Shown one piece after another: positions 19,603 to 28,845 of a DNA stretch of 64,000 bases. The translations under genes were made by a program, and so were the position numbers. Each line of letters begins with the position of its first letter. Within the stretch, counting starts at the first letter, position 1. The DNA comes from Pseudoalteromonas carrageenovora IAM 12662 (GTDB lineage Bacteria; Pseudomonadota; Gammaproteobacteria; Enterobacterales; Alteromonadaceae), in the NCBI RefSeq assembly GCF_900239935.1, contig NZ_LT965928.1:1964975-2028974 (forward strand), given 5' to 3'. A model generated the notes under the pieces. The model was not told the origin of the DNA and made no database searches. It saw only the letters and a program-made list of their open reading frames with translations.

Positions 19603-19812
19603 TTCAAGGCGGATAAATTTATTCTCAGGGGTGAGCAAAAGTCTAAAACGGCCTCGTATACCTATGCTTGATATAAAGGGCCTTAAATGAGTAGCAGCAA
19701 AACGAATTGTCTTGCCGCTATCTTCAACTACCTGTAACGAGCTAAAACGACCATGGTAGTAATCCATACATTCGTTATAGCTCAATCTAATACTAAAATA
19801 ATACTCAATCAT
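19591..19812 (-). CDS. DUF2835 family protein
   Basis: A 73-residue basic protein with IEYYFSIRLSYNECMDYYHGR and GIRGRFRLLLTPENKFIRLERV, the two conserved blocks of DUF2835. It begins at the base after the pepN stop (19813), so the two are translationally linked. DUF2835 beside pepN is a recurrent arrangement in marine gammaproteobacteria. The function is unknown. The YY-HGR and final basic strand suggest a small nucleic-acid-binding beta protein, which is a guess. Confidence 0.8.
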   Translation of the reverse strand: MIEYYFSIRLSYNECMDYYHGRFSSLQVVEDSGKTIRFAATHLRPFISSIGIRGRFRLLLTPENKFIRLERVA

Positions 19813-22407
19813 TTATGCGAGCGCTTTTTCTACCTTTTCATAAAGATCGTCACTCAACCCGTCAAGGTCAGCTAAGCGTTGTAACTGCTGTTTCATAGCT
19901 TGAGAGCGTGCATCATCATAGCGCTTCCATGACATAAATGGTGTTAGCATTCGCGATGCATTCTGCGGATTTATAGCGTTAAGCTTTATCAGTAAATCGC
20001 CTAATAGTTCATACCCTTTACCATCTGCACGATGAAATTGTGCAGTATTAAAATGGCTAAAGCTGCCTACAAGGGCACGTACGCGGTTTGGGTTTGAAAA
20101 ATCAAAACATGGGTGTTCATACAACGCTTTAATGTTATCTATGGCATCATTGCCCGACTGCATTGCTTGAAGCGCAAACCATTTATCCATAACTAATACA
20201 TCATGGCGCCATTGGCTATCAAAATGACTCAAAAGAGTGTGTTGAATTGGATTTAATGCTTTTACAGCAGCACTTAAGGCGCTTAGCACATTGGTCATGT
20301 TGTTTGAGTTTGCAGCTTCATTAATAAACGTAATAGCTTCCGTTTTTTGTGTTTTAGCAAGGTAATGCAAACATAATTGTTTTAAAGCACGGTTTGCAAC
20401 AGCACTTGCGCTTACACTGCCATCATCTTGAAGCGAATTATAGCAATTAACAAACTCATCACTTAGCTCATCAGCAATTTGCTGCTCAAATGTATGGGTT
20501 ACTTTTATTATTTCATCAACAGGAATTACATCAAATTCAGCAGCTAATGTGTCAAAGCTTGGTATTTTAAGTAATTCAGCAATTAACGCTAAATCACCCT
20601 CTTTAGTACTAATAAGTACACGAAGTGCATTTATTATATCAGCACTTAATGCGCTATTACTTGCATCACTAATTTGTGATTTTACAGCTTTAATAAACAG
20701 TTGTTGTTGCGCATCCCAGCGAGAAAAGTCACTACGAGCAAAGCGCATTATATGCAGCAGCTCGGTTTGCGTAGTTTGTTGAGTCAAAATACAAGGCGCA
20801 GAAAAATCCTCAAGTAAAACGGCAACAGGCTTAGTGGCTATATTATCAAAACTGAACGTTTGTATTTTGCTTGTAACATTAAGTACGTGATCTTGCTTTT
20901 CCCCTTTGTACTCAAGCTCAATACTTTGTCCATTGGCATCTAAAAGCTCAATGGCAAAAGGAATATGTAGAGGCTTATTTTCAGGCTGATTGCTAGGTGC
21001 ACACTGCTTTATTATTAACGAGTATGTATTTGTGTCGTTATCAAAGCTTTGTTCTACATTTAATCGAGGAGTTCCTGATTGGCTATACCAACGCTTAAAT
21101 TGCTGCAAATCGACACCTGACGCATCACTCATGGCACTTACAAAATCATCACAGGTGACAGCTTGCCCATCATGTCTTTCAAAATACAGATCCATCCCTT
21201 TTTGAAAGCTTTCTTCCCCTAATAAGGTATGCATCATGCGTATTACTTCAGCACCTTTATCGTAAACGGTAACGGTGTAAAAGTTATTCATTTCTATTAC
21301 TTTTTCAGGGCGTATTGGATGTGCCATTGGGCCTGCGTCTTCACTAAACTGGTGAGTACGCATTACTTTTACTGCATCAATACGGTTGAGGGCACGAGAG
21401 CCTATATCACTGCTAAATTCTTGATCCCTAAAAACCGTTAAACCTTCTTTTAACGATAACTGAAACCAGTCTCTGCAAGTAACACGGTTACCCGTCCAGT
21501 TGTGAAAGTATTCGTGACCCACGATTGACTCAATCGTATGGTAATCTTTATCTGTGGCTGTTTCTTGATTTGCTAATACACACTTGCTGTTAAATACGTT
21601 TAGCCCTTTATTTTCCATTGCACCCATATTGAAAAAATCTACGGCTACAATCATGTAAATATCTAAATCATATTCTAAGTTAAATCGCTCCTCATCCCAC
21701 TGCATTGCTTTTTTAAGTGACGCGATAGCATGTGGTGTTTTAGATAAATTACCTTTATCAACAAATAATGCAAGCTCAACATCTCTACCACTTTTAGTTG
21801 TGTAGGTATCTTTAAGTACATCAAAATCACCCGCTACAAGAGCAAACAAGTAACTTGGCTTTTTAAATGGGTCTTGCCACTTAACAAAGTGGCGGCCATC
21901 TTGTGTTTCTCCACTGTCTACTTGGTTACCATTGGATAGTAGTTGCGGGTATTTTTTATCTGCAATAATGGTTACATCAAATGTAGCAAGCACATCTGGT
22001 CTATCCATGTAGTAGGTTATTTTTCTGAAGCCTTGCGCTTCACACTGGGTACAATAAGCACCACCAGATAAATACAACCCCTCTAGTGAGGTATTAGTTT
22101 GCGGAGATATTTCAGTCACAATGCTTAATTGGCACTGCTCTGGCAGATTATTAATAATAAGTTGCTCACCCACTATTTGGTAATCCGTTATAGCAGCTCC
22201 CCCTACAGATAAAGACACTAAGCGTAAATCTATACCATCAAGCACTAGCGGCGTATTGTTATTATCGGCACGCTGAAGAGTAAGTAAAGCCGTCACTCTA
22301 GTTGTGAGTGGTTGCAAGTCGAAAGTGAGCTCAGTGTGCTCAATTAAAAAATTTGGGGCTTTATAGTCTTTTAAATATTGCGCTTGAGGCTTAGTAGGTG
22401 CAGTCAT
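19813..22407 (-). CDS. pepN: aminopeptidase N (M1 family)
   Basis: An 864-residue M1 zinc aminopeptidase, close to the E. coli PepN length of 870. The N-terminal beta domain precedes the catalytic core with the substrate-binding GAMEN motif at 262-266 and the zinc site HEYFH at 298-302 plus the third ligand glutamate in LKEG at 321. The DUF3458-type Ig-like and helical C-terminal domains follow. It removes N-terminal residues from cytosolic peptides and has no signal peptide. The start at 22407 has a GGAG ribosome site 4-5 bases upstream. Only 45 bases separate it from nhaC, with that gene's terminator in between, so pepN must have a promoter within or beyond the nhaC end. Confidence 0.96.
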   Translation of the reverse strand: MTAPTKPQAQYLKDYKAPNFLIEHTELTFDLQPLTTRVTALLTLQRADNNNTPLVLDGIDLRLVSLSVGGAAITDYQIVGEQLIINNLPEQCQLSIVTEISPQTNTSLEGLYLSGGAYCTQCEAQGFRKITYYMDRPDVLATFDVTIIADKKYPQLLSNGNQVDSGETQDGRHFVKWQDPFKKPSYLFALVAGDFDVLKDTYTTKSGRDVELALFVDKGNLSKTPHAIASLKKAMQWDEERFNLEYDLDIYMIVAVDFFNMGAMENKGLNVFNSKCVLANQETATDKDYHTIESIVGHEYFHNWTGNRVTCRDWFQLSLKEGLTVFRDQEFSSDIGSRALNRIDAVKVMRTHQFSEDAGPMAHPIRPEKVIEMNNFYTVTVYDKGAEVIRMMHTLLGEESFQKGMDLYFERHDGQAVTCDDFVSAMSDASGVDLQQFKRWYSQSGTPRLNVEQSFDNDTNTYSLIIKQCAPSNQPENKPLHIPFAIELLDANGQSIELEYKGEKQDHVLNVTSKIQTFSFDNIATKPVAVLLEDFSAPCILTQQTTQTELLHIMRFARSDFSRWDAQQQLFIKAVKSQISDASNSALSADIINALRVLISTKEGDLALIAELLKIPSFDTLAAEFDVIPVDEIIKVTHTFEQQIADELSDEFVNCYNSLQDDGSVSASAVANRALKQLCLHYLAKTQKTEAITFINEAANSNNMTNVLSALSAAVKALNPIQHTLLSHFDSQWRHDVLVMDKWFALQAMQSGNDAIDNIKALYEHPCFDFSNPNRVRALVGSFSHFNTAQFHRADGKGYELLGDLLIKLNAINPQNASRMLTPFMSWKRYDDARSQAMKQQLQRLADLDGLSDDLYEKVEKALA

Positions 22408-22416
22408 AAATACTCC

Positions 22417-22444
22417 AAAAAAAGCTCCTTTAAATAAAGGAGCT
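22417..22444 (-). terminator. rho-independent terminator after nhaC
   Basis: Perfect 10-bp stem AGCTCCTTTA / TAAAGGAGCT followed on the minus strand by seven T residues. It lies 8 bases after the nhaC stop and overlaps the pepN leader. Confidence 0.85.
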
Positions 22445-22451
22445 GTTTAGT

Positions 22452-23915
22452 TTAAGCTGATTGCTTAGGTTTAATACGTAAAATTTTAATACCTAAATAG
22501 GCATAAACAATAGCTAAGAATGGGTTAATCAAATTAAAGAAAGCATACAATGCATAGTCAAATGGGTTTATTAGTAAAACACTTTGCATATAAGCACCAC
22601 ATGTATTCCACGGGATCAGCGGGCTTGTAATTGTGCCACCATCTTCAAGCGTACGAGATAAATTTACGGGCTTTAGGCCACGTTTTTCGTACTCGTCTTT
22701 AAACATTCGTCCAGGTACAACTATAGCTATATATTGATCAGCTGCAATAATATTTGTACCCACACACGTAGCAATAGTAGAGGCAATTAAAGACCCTGTA
22801 CTTTTAGCAACTTTTAATATGCTCTTAACAAAAATGTCTAACAATCCTGTTTTTTCCATAATAGCGCCAAACATAAGCGCAGTCATTATAAGCCATGTGG
22901 TTGTAAGCATTCCTGCCATACCACCACCACTTAATAATGAGTCCATTTTGTCATCACCAGTATCTACACTAAAACCATCAAAAAAGGTTGTCCATATTAG
23001 TTTAAAGTAACCCACTAATTGTCCTTGAGATACATCAATTTGACTCGCAATTAAGTCTGATTGAAACAACATTGCCCATACTGCACCAACAACAGCTCCA
23101 ATGGAAATAGCAGGAAAAGCTGGCATTTTTTTAATTGCTAATACTAATAGGACAATAAGTGGAATGAGCATTTCAAAACCAATATTAAAGTTTTGTTGTA
23201 AAATTACTGTTATTTCTTCTATTCGCCCTGCTTCACTCGAAGCAGTGGCATTAAAGCCCATAAATATAAATATAATCAGTGCAATTACAAAGCTAGGAAC
23301 GGTTGTCCATAGCATGTGCTGTATGTGCTCAAATAAATCAGCGCCTACAACTGCTGGTGCTAAGTTTGTTGTCTCGGATAGTGGGCTTAATTTGTCGCCA
23401 AAATAAGCACCCGATATAACTGCACCTGCGGTAACTGTTTGCTCAAGCCCGAGGCCAGTTGCTACACCTAACAAGGCAACACCTATAGTAGCTGCTGTCG
23501 TCCACGAACTACCAATACTCATAGCTACAATGCCACAAATTAAACAGCTCGCTGCATAAAACCAACTAGGGTTAATAACCTGTAGGCCATAATAAATTAA
23601 AGTGGGTACAGTACCCGAGAGTAACCAAGTACCAATTAAAGCACCCACCATCAATAATATTAAAATTGCACCAAGTGAAAGTGTAATTCCCTCAATCATT
23701 GCTTGCTCAAGTTTTTTCCAGGTATAACCATTTTTTAGGCCAATTAAAGCGGCTGCAAAAGTAGCAAATAAAAGTGCAATTTGGTTAGGGCCTGATGATG
23801 AGTTATCACCAAATAAATATACAGCGGCACCGAGTAAGCAGATTAATACAGAGATGGGAATTAGTGCATCAAAAAACGAGGCGGGCTTAATTGGTTTATC
23901 TTCCAATGGCTTCAA
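22452..23915 (-). CDS. nhaC: Na+/H+ antiporter NhaC family
   Basis: A polytopic membrane protein of about 487 residues with roughly 12 TM helices. The NhaC-family conserved stretches are SIGSSWTTAATIGVALLG, GAYFGDKLSPLSETTNLAPA and the C-terminal LSRTLEDGGTITSPLIPWNTCGAY. It exchanges cytoplasmic Na+ for protons, which suits a marine bacterium. The frame is open to an ATG at 23936, but an AGGAG site sits 8 bases before a TTG at 23915 (MKPLEDKPIKP), whereas the ATG has no ribosome site, so I prefer the TTG. The ATG would add only seven residues. Monocistronic, flanked by terminators. Confidence 0.9.
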   Translation of the reverse strand: MKPLEDKPIKPASFFDALIPISVLICLLGAAVYLFGDNSSSGPNQIALLFATFAAALIGLKNGYTWKKLEQAMIEGITLSLGAILILLMVGALIGTWLLSGTVPTLIYYGLQVINPSWFYAASCLICGIVAMSIGSSWTTAATIGVALLGVATGLGLEQTVTAGAVISGAYFGDKLSPLSETTNLAPAVVGADLFEHIQHMLWTTVPSFVIALIIFIFMGFNATASSEAGRIEEITVILQQNFNIGFEMLIPLIVLLVLAIKKMPAFPAISIGAVVGAVWAMLFQSDLIASQIDVSQGQLVGYFKLIWTTFFDGFSVDTGDDKMDSLLSGGGMAGMLTTTWLIMTALMFGAIMEKTGLLDIFVKSILKVAKSTGSLIASTIATCVGTNIIAADQYIAIVVPGRMFKDEYEKRGLKPVNLSRTLEDGGTITSPLIPWNTCGAYMQSVLLINPFDYALYAFFNLINPFLAIVYAYLGIKILRIKPKQSA

Positions 23916-24049
23916 AATAGAGACTCCTACACACATTCGCTGCGTGTTTAATTATTATTTTTGAACGGTTAACGCATAAATTGAGCACAATAAGGTAACC
24001 CAACTTAAAGTAATAGGCGATTATAACAATTTACTAAATTATGGGTAGT

Positions 24050-24078
24050 AAAAAAGGCGCTAAAGCGCCTTTTTTATA
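24050..24078 (-). terminator. bidirectional-looking terminator after prc
   Basis: Stem AGGCGC / GCGCCT within A6...T6 runs, 17-45 bases beyond the prc stop. The minus-strand reading ends in a T run. Confidence 0.85.
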
Positions 24079-24094
24079 GAGGTAAAACCAGTGG

Positions 24095-26119
24095 TTACTT
24101 TTTAGCGATACGCCCATATTTAATATAATCTTGAGTGATCAACGCCGCTTCTTCTAAAAACGGGTCTAACTCTTCGATTATTTCAGGTGCGTCGTCTAGA
24201 TTTTCAATTGGGTCTTTCCCTAAACGTTTAAGACGCTCATTTGTACGCACAAGTGCACGTGCTTCGCCTTCGTCTTTCTCTTCGATGCGCTTAGCTTCAA
24301 CTAGAGAAATAGTTTTACGATCTTTTTCTTCGTTATAACGGGCTATATCATCAAATACATAATTAAACTCAGGCTCTGCTTTAATGCGTTGCTCATGGTT
24401 TTTTTCTAAATAAGTAATGATAGGCGTTAAATTACCTAATTTTTTGTATTTCGCTTTTACGATACTATCCCAAGGTAAAGCATTATCTTGTTTACTTTCG
24501 CCCCACTCTGCTGGGTCAATTGCTGATGGAAACGAAATATCAGGAATAACGCCTTTGTGCTGCGTGCTACCACCATTTATACGGTAAAATTTAGCAATTG
24601 TATATTGCACACTGCCAAGCGCATTATCGTACAAATCGTAAGCACGGCCTAAGCCTTTGTGTTGCTGTACAGTACCTTTACCAAAGGTTTGCTCGCCAAT
24701 AATAACTGCACGACCATAGTCTTGCATAGCGGCTGCAAATATTTCAGACGCAGATGCACTATAGCGATCGACTAATACAGTTAATGGGCCGTCGTAATAA
24801 GTAATGCCATCACGGTCTTTTTGCTCTTCAATACGGTTATTTAAAGTATGAATTTGAACAACAGGGCCTTGGTCAAAAAACAAGCCTGACAGCTGTGTTG
24901 CTTCATATAAAGAACCACCACCATTTTGGCGTAAGTCGATGATAATGCCATCCACTTTTTCTTCTTTAAGCTTTGCTAATTCAACTTTGACGTCTTTTGA
25001 TAGGTTGTTGTAAAAACCTGGGATTTCAATCACCCCTATTTTACTTGTTAAATCAGAATATTTTGCCTCAAATACTTCTGACTTAGCTGCTCTATCTTCT
25101 AAGCGGATTTTATCACGCGTGATTTCAACTACTTTAGGTGCGCCATGAGCGTCAACACCTTTTAAATACTGCAAGCGTACTTTAGTGCCTTTAGGGCCTT
25201 TAATTAAATCAACTACGTCATCTAAACGCCAGCCAATTACATCTACAAATTCTTCGCCATCTTGGGCAACACCAATAATACGGTCATCAGCTTTAATTTG
25301 ATCTGTTTTATCAGCAGGGCCACCCGGCACTAAGCTGCGAATAACAGTGTAATCTTCATCTGGACTTAATACTGCACCTATACCTTCAAGCTCTAGGTCC
25401 ATGTCCATTTTGAATTGCTCTGCACGACGTGGCGATAAATAAGACGTATGCGCCTCAATACTACGTGCGAGTGAATTCATTACAATTTGAAATGCATCTT
25501 CTGAATTTGATTGCACCAAACGTTTTTGCGCATTTTTATAACGCTTGGTCAGTACTTCTTTAATACCGTCCCAATCTTTACCGGTCATTTTTAAACGTAA
25601 AGCATCGTATTTAACACGCTCACGCCAAATTTCATCAAGCTCAGCTTGAGATGTTGGCCACGCTGCATCTTCTCGATCAAAAAAGTATTCGTCTTCTTTA
25701 TCAAACGTCATTTCTTTTTCAAGCAATGTAAGTGAATATTCATAACGTTCAAAACGACGCTTAAGGCTTAAGTTGAAAATATCAAACGTGAAACCTAATT
25801 TGCCGGTAGTCAAAGCGTTATCAAAGTCGTCACGGTATTGATCAAAAGACGCAACATCGCTTGCTAAAAAAACGCTTTTATTAAAATCAAGGGATTCAAT
25901 ATAACGATCGTAGACTTTACTAGAAAGCTCATCGTTAAATCGAACCGGTGTGTAATGTGAACGAGTAAATAAGCTAGCCACTCGTTTGCTGGCAGTTCCA
26001 TGTTGACTTTCTTGCTTGAGCTGAGGTAAATCGTCGATTGTAACGGCTTCTACAGCAGCAAATAATGAACCTGAAAACAGGGCAGCAACTAACGGAATGA
26101 GCGTAAACTTTTTACTCAT
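24095..26119 (-). CDS. prc: tail-specific periplasmic protease Prc
   Basis: A 674-residue S41 peptidase with signal peptide MSKKFTLIPLVAALFSGSLFAAVEA. The N-terminal helical domain is followed by a PDZ domain (IRSLVPGGPADKTDQIKADDRIIGV; about 245-335) and the protease core with the catalytic serine in SASASEIF and lysine in QTFGKGTVQQH, then the C-terminal DUF3340 region. Prc trims the C-termini of periplasmic proteins such as PBP3 and controls MepS. The ATG at 26119 has AAGGAG 6 bases upstream; an alternative TTG six bases earlier is not needed. It follows proQ, the E. coli order proQ-prc. Confidence 0.95.
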   Translation of the reverse strand: MSKKFTLIPLVAALFSGSLFAAVEAVTIDDLPQLKQESQHGTASKRVASLFTRSHYTPVRFNDELSSKVYDRYIESLDFNKSVFLASDVASFDQYRDDFDNALTTGKLGFTFDIFNLSLKRRFERYEYSLTLLEKEMTFDKEDEYFFDREDAAWPTSQAELDEIWRERVKYDALRLKMTGKDWDGIKEVLTKRYKNAQKRLVQSNSEDAFQIVMNSLARSIEAHTSYLSPRRAEQFKMDMDLELEGIGAVLSPDEDYTVIRSLVPGGPADKTDQIKADDRIIGVAQDGEEFVDVIGWRLDDVVDLIKGPKGTKVRLQYLKGVDAHGAPKVVEITRDKIRLEDRAAKSEVFEAKYSDLTSKIGVIEIPGFYNNLSKDVKVELAKLKEEKVDGIIIDLRQNGGGSLYEATQLSGLFFDQGPVVQIHTLNNRIEEQKDRDGITYYDGPLTVLVDRYSASASEIFAAAMQDYGRAVIIGEQTFGKGTVQQHKGLGRAYDLYDNALGSVQYTIAKFYRINGGSTQHKGVIPDISFPSAIDPAEWGESKQDNALPWDSIVKAKYKKLGNLTPIITYLEKNHEQRIKAEPEFNYVFDDIARYNEEKDRKTISLVEAKRIEEKDEGEARALVRTNERLKRLGKDPIENLDDAPEIIEELDPFLEEAALITQDYIKYGRIAKK

Positions 26120-26145
26120 ACACAACTCCTTAATTTATTTACAGC

Positions 26146-26793
26146 TTAAATGATGTATAAGCTGTCAGCTTTAGTTTTAACTTGCATACCTGTCACTAAT
26201 TCAACGTGAACGTCATCTTTGTTCACTTCTGTAATTACTGCATTTACAAGTGCTTGGCCAAGTTTAACCTTAACCTTGTTATTAACCTTGACCTCGTCTG
26301 CTGGTAAAGGTTCAATTTTTCCTGAACGTTTAGCCGGTGCAGCTTTAGCTGGTTTGTTAGCTGAAGCACTACGCTCGCCCGCTTTATTTGCGTGAGATGG
26401 TTTCTTTTTGAAAGATTTTGAATCTGAGTCTTGGCGTGGACGCTGTTGTTTTTTACGTTTAGCCATTTTAGCGCGGCTTTCTTCCAATGCTTTTTGTGCA
26501 TGGTCGATGTGCTCTTGCTCAACTTTTTCACCTTGATTACCATCAAGGTCAATACGAAACTCTGACTTAGTCACAGCTTCTAAATAACGCCAGTTTGACG
26601 TGTATTTTCTAAGGGCTTGACGTACTTGAGTCTTACTTACTTTTTCAGACCCTTCAATACGCTCAGCGATATCTTTAAAAATACCTACTTTAAGCGGTTT
26701 GATCCCGTCTTTTTGTTTAAAACACTGAGGAAATTCTTGATATAAGAATTCCAGTACTTCATTAATATCTTTTAGCTTGTTTGTGGTTTCCAT
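26146..26793 (-). CDS. proQ: RNA chaperone ProQ
   Basis: A 215-residue protein. The N-terminal ProQ/FinO domain (about 1-120) has VLEFLYQEFPQCFK, GIFKDIAERI, VRQALRKYTSNWRYL and HIDHAQKALEESRAKM. A lysine-rich linker (KKKPSHANKAGERSAS) joins it to a C-terminal Tudor-like domain (VKVKLGQALVNAVITEVNKDD). ProQ is a global small-RNA and mRNA 3'-end binding protein. The E. coli protein is 232 residues. prc begins 27 bases after its stop, so the pair is an operon. Confidence 0.95.
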   Translation of the reverse strand: METTNKLKDINEVLEFLYQEFPQCFKQKDGIKPLKVGIFKDIAERIEGSEKVSKTQVRQALRKYTSNWRYLEAVTKSEFRIDLDGNQGEKVEQEHIDHAQKALEESRAKMAKRKKQQRPRQDSDSKSFKKKPSHANKAGERSASANKPAKAAPAKRSGKIEPLPADEVKVNNKVKVKLGQALVNAVITEVNKDDVHVELVTGMQVKTKADSLYII

Positions 26794-26808
26794 TTTAGAA
26801 CCTATTTT

Positions 26809-27087
26809 TCACATCTTTTCATCAAGGGACGAATCGACGTAGTGTATTACCCAGTCGACCAACTCTTCGAAGTCAGCTTCAATTACAGCCATATCACCTC
26901 GAAGGTGTTCCCAAATACCATTAATTGTTTCATCAATAAATTCACACTCGGAGTCGTCTGGTAGACGGTCCCACGCTATGTGAATCAAATCATTGAGCGT
27001 TTCCGCTACATGTTCTTCATCGCCTTCCCAATCGCCAACATCTTGTATAGCAAATAGGTAGTCTTGAACATTTAGCAAATCTTTCAT
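26809..27087 (-). CDS. small acidic conserved hypothetical protein
   Basis: A 92-residue strongly acidic protein (many D/E, few K/R) with no signal peptide or membrane segment. I do not recognise a family. Aromatic and acidic residues alternate (DWEGDEEHVAETLNDLIHIAWDRLPDD, shown in part by positions 19-44), suggesting an all-helical protein. It starts at the base where the msrC stop ends (shared base 27087) and ends 15 bases before proQ, so it lies inside an msrC-X-proQ-prc operon. The tight overlap supports it as a real gene. E. coli has no gene here. Confidence 0.7.
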   Translation of the reverse strand: MKDLLNVQDYLFAIQDVGDWEGDEEHVAETLNDLIHIAWDRLPDDSECEFIDETINGIWEHLRGDMAVIEADFEELVDWVIHYVDSSLDEKM

Positions 27088-27545
27088 TACAAGCTAGCCT
27101 CAAAACACTTAATTAATGCCTCTAAGCCTGCTTTGTCATCAGTATCAAATCGAGAGATACTAGGGCTATCAATATCTAGCACTGCAAATATTTTACCATG
27201 TTTCATGATAGGTACAACAATCTCAGAGTTTGACGCCGCATCACAGGCAATATGCCCATCAAATGCGTGCACATCTTCAATTAATTGTGTTTGCAATGTA
27301 GCTGCAGCCGTTCCACATACACCTTTTCCTACTGGAATACGAATACATGCAGGATTACCCTGAAACGGGCCTAATACCAATTCTGACGGTGAATCCATAA
27401 AGTAAAAACCCGCCCAATTTACATCTTCTAAAGAGGTAAATAACAGCGCGCTTATATTTGCCATATTAGCAATTACATTCGATTCACCGGCAATCAGCGA
27501 TTCAGTTTGCTTAACTAATGACTGGTAAAAATCGTGCTTTTGCAT
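27087..27545 (-). CDS. msrC: free methionine-(R)-sulfoxide reductase, GAF domain
   Basis: A 152-residue single GAF domain enzyme of the YebR/fRMsr type, which reduces free Met-R-sulfoxide. It has the family core VNWAGFYFMDS, LVLGPFQGNPACIRIPVGKGVCGTA (shown at about 70-95), DGHIACDAASNSEIVVPI and AVLDIDSP. The three conserved cysteines (in ACI, VCG and ACD) correspond to the redox-active set. First gene of the msrC-X-proQ-prc run, which matches the E. coli neighbourhood of yebR and proQ. The ATG at 27545 is close to the family start. Confidence 0.92.
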   Translation of the reverse strand: MQKHDFYQSLVKQTESLIAGESNVIANMANISALLFTSLEDVNWAGFYFMDSPSELVLGPFQGNPACIRIPVGKGVCGTAAATLQTQLIEDVHAFDGHIACDAASNSEIVVPIMKHGKIFAVLDIDSPSISRFDTDDKAGLEALIKCFEASL

Positions 27546-27673
27546 ACCAAACTACTTCTTATTAAACATACAGTAGCTAAAGGTACTCTTTGTGGTGAAA
27601 AATTGGAACCTTTTGCGGGTAAAAAAAAGGAATTTACGCCGTTTATCAGCGCCCTTGATTAATAAAGCTGCAA

Positions 27674-28054
27674 TTATGATTTTGCTGATTTACGAAGACC
27701 AAATAAAAATAGCCCCGCAGCGAATGCCGACATAACACTATTAATTAAAAATATTTCGCCTGTGGTGGCACTCAAGAGGTAACTAAAAATAGCCCCACCT
27801 AACAAACCTAGCGTTAGTACACCAGAGTAATTAACCTTTGAATACTTAAACATAAGTAAATACCCGGGAACCACGAAAGCCGCCATTGTTAAGCCTACAA
27901 TGTGTGCATTTGATATAGCAGTCATTAACAAGTTTAAAAATATTGAGACAAACTCGCCTTCCAGCGTAAGTGAATAATAAACACCAAGTAAACTGCCTAC
28001 AATAACAGGCGATAATAACGAAAGCCCTACGCTTTTTGCTAGTTGATGTTTCAT
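27674..28054 (-). CDS. small membrane protein, unknown
   Basis: A 126-residue hydrophobic protein with about four predicted TM helices: LLSPVIVGSLLGVYYSL, LNLLMTAISNAHIVGLTMAAF, VLTLGLLGGAIFSYLL and SVMSAFAAGLFLFGL, with a basic C-terminus RKSAKS. I recognise no family. It stands alone, 129 bases upstream of msrC's start and next to the MITE. There is no conserved operon context. The ATG at 28054 is followed by a typical inside-positive MKHQLAKS start. Confidence 0.6.
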   Translation of the reverse strand: MKHQLAKSVGLSLLSPVIVGSLLGVYYSLTLEGEFVSIFLNLLMTAISNAHIVGLTMAAFVVPGYLLMFKYSKVNYSGVLTLGLLGGAIFSYLLSATTGEIFLINSVMSAFAAGLFLFGLRKSAKS

Positions 28055-28201
28055 TTAAAATCCTTAATACACAAGCCTAAATACTATGTATTAAGCATGC
28101 ACCAAGATCTTAAGGTTAGAAACAGAGACTATGGTCGTAATTTATGATGATTTTACATACAGATTTACGCAAGCTTTGTAAGTTATTGCAGATGATGGAC
28201 A

Positions 28202-28566
28202 CTAGGGCGTGTTGATCTTTGATGCTTGAATTTGCAGCAGTATGTTTGGTTTTTAGGCAAGGCAGAGCCTATGAAGTGTGGTTACTCCCCATAAATAGGC
28301 GATAACGTAGCATAAATGCCAAACATGCGCTGCCCTTCGGGTTCTGCCTAGGGGCGATAAACTCTTTGTTGCCTACATGGATGTAGGTAAGGGGCGTGAG
28401 CAGGACGCGGAAGCTTTACTCGGTTTTTACTTATTCTTACATGGATGTAAGCCAATAGGGTAACGCAGGAGCAGTTACCGAGCCCACTAGGTTACAAACC
28501 TCGCGCCGCGATTTAATCGCCCCTAGGTTGAACAAATTTCAAACCACAAAGATCAACACGCCCTAG
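28202..28566. repeat. MITE-like non-coding element with CTAG-flanked inverted repeats
   Basis: The segment begins CTAGGGCGTGTTGATCTTTG and ends with its exact reverse complement (20 bp); the similarity continues imperfectly to about 38 bp (TTGAA-TTTG / TTGAAATTTG). CTAG at both ends could be a target duplication, as made by some IS5-group elements. Inside are a second inverted pair, CCTAGGGGCGAT near 28350 and ATCGCCCCTAGG near 28516, and two copies of TACATGGATGTA. It has no coding frame of note. At 365 bp with long terminal repeats it fits a non-autonomous transposable element. It accounts for most of the 613-base gap between 28055 and 28667. Confidence 0.75.
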
Positions 28567-28635
28567 TAAGAAGCCATGCTCATCTAAAGGCTTAAAAAAG
28601 ATGAAAAATAAAACAGCTTTAATTCGCAGGCACAA

Positions 28636-28660
28636 AAAAGCCCGCTAAATAGCGGGCTTT
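28636..28660 (-). terminator. terminator behind the tRNA-Ser pair
   Basis: Stem AAGCCCGCT / AGCGGGCTT, loop AAAT, followed on the minus strand by TTTTTT. It is 8 bases past the CCA end of the downstream tRNA gene. Confidence 0.85.
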
Positions 28661-28667
28661 ATTATAA

Positions 28668-28758
28668 TGGTGGAGAGATAGGGATTTGAACCCTAGATGG
28701 GCTATAAACCCATGCCGGTTTTCAAGACCGGTGCATTCGACCACTCTGCCATCTCTCC
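28668..28758 (-). tRNA. serT: tRNA-Ser(UGA), copy 1, CCA encoded
   Basis: Read on the minus strand, GGAGAGA pairs with TCTCTCC as the acceptor stem. The anticodon arm CCGGT-CTTGAAA-ACCGG places UGA in the loop. A long variable arm (ATGGGTTTATAGCCCAT) identifies a class II tRNA-Ser, and the T-arm is AGGG-TTCAAAT-CCCT. The 3' CCA is encoded. The discriminator base is A rather than the G73 of all E. coli serine tRNAs. It lies beside yccA as serT does in E. coli. Confidence 0.95.
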
Positions 28759-28845
28759 AAAACTATTATAAATATTAGTAAGAGTGTACTAATATTTATT
28801 TTAAATGAATGATATATAATTAATACCACACACTTATTAAATAAG

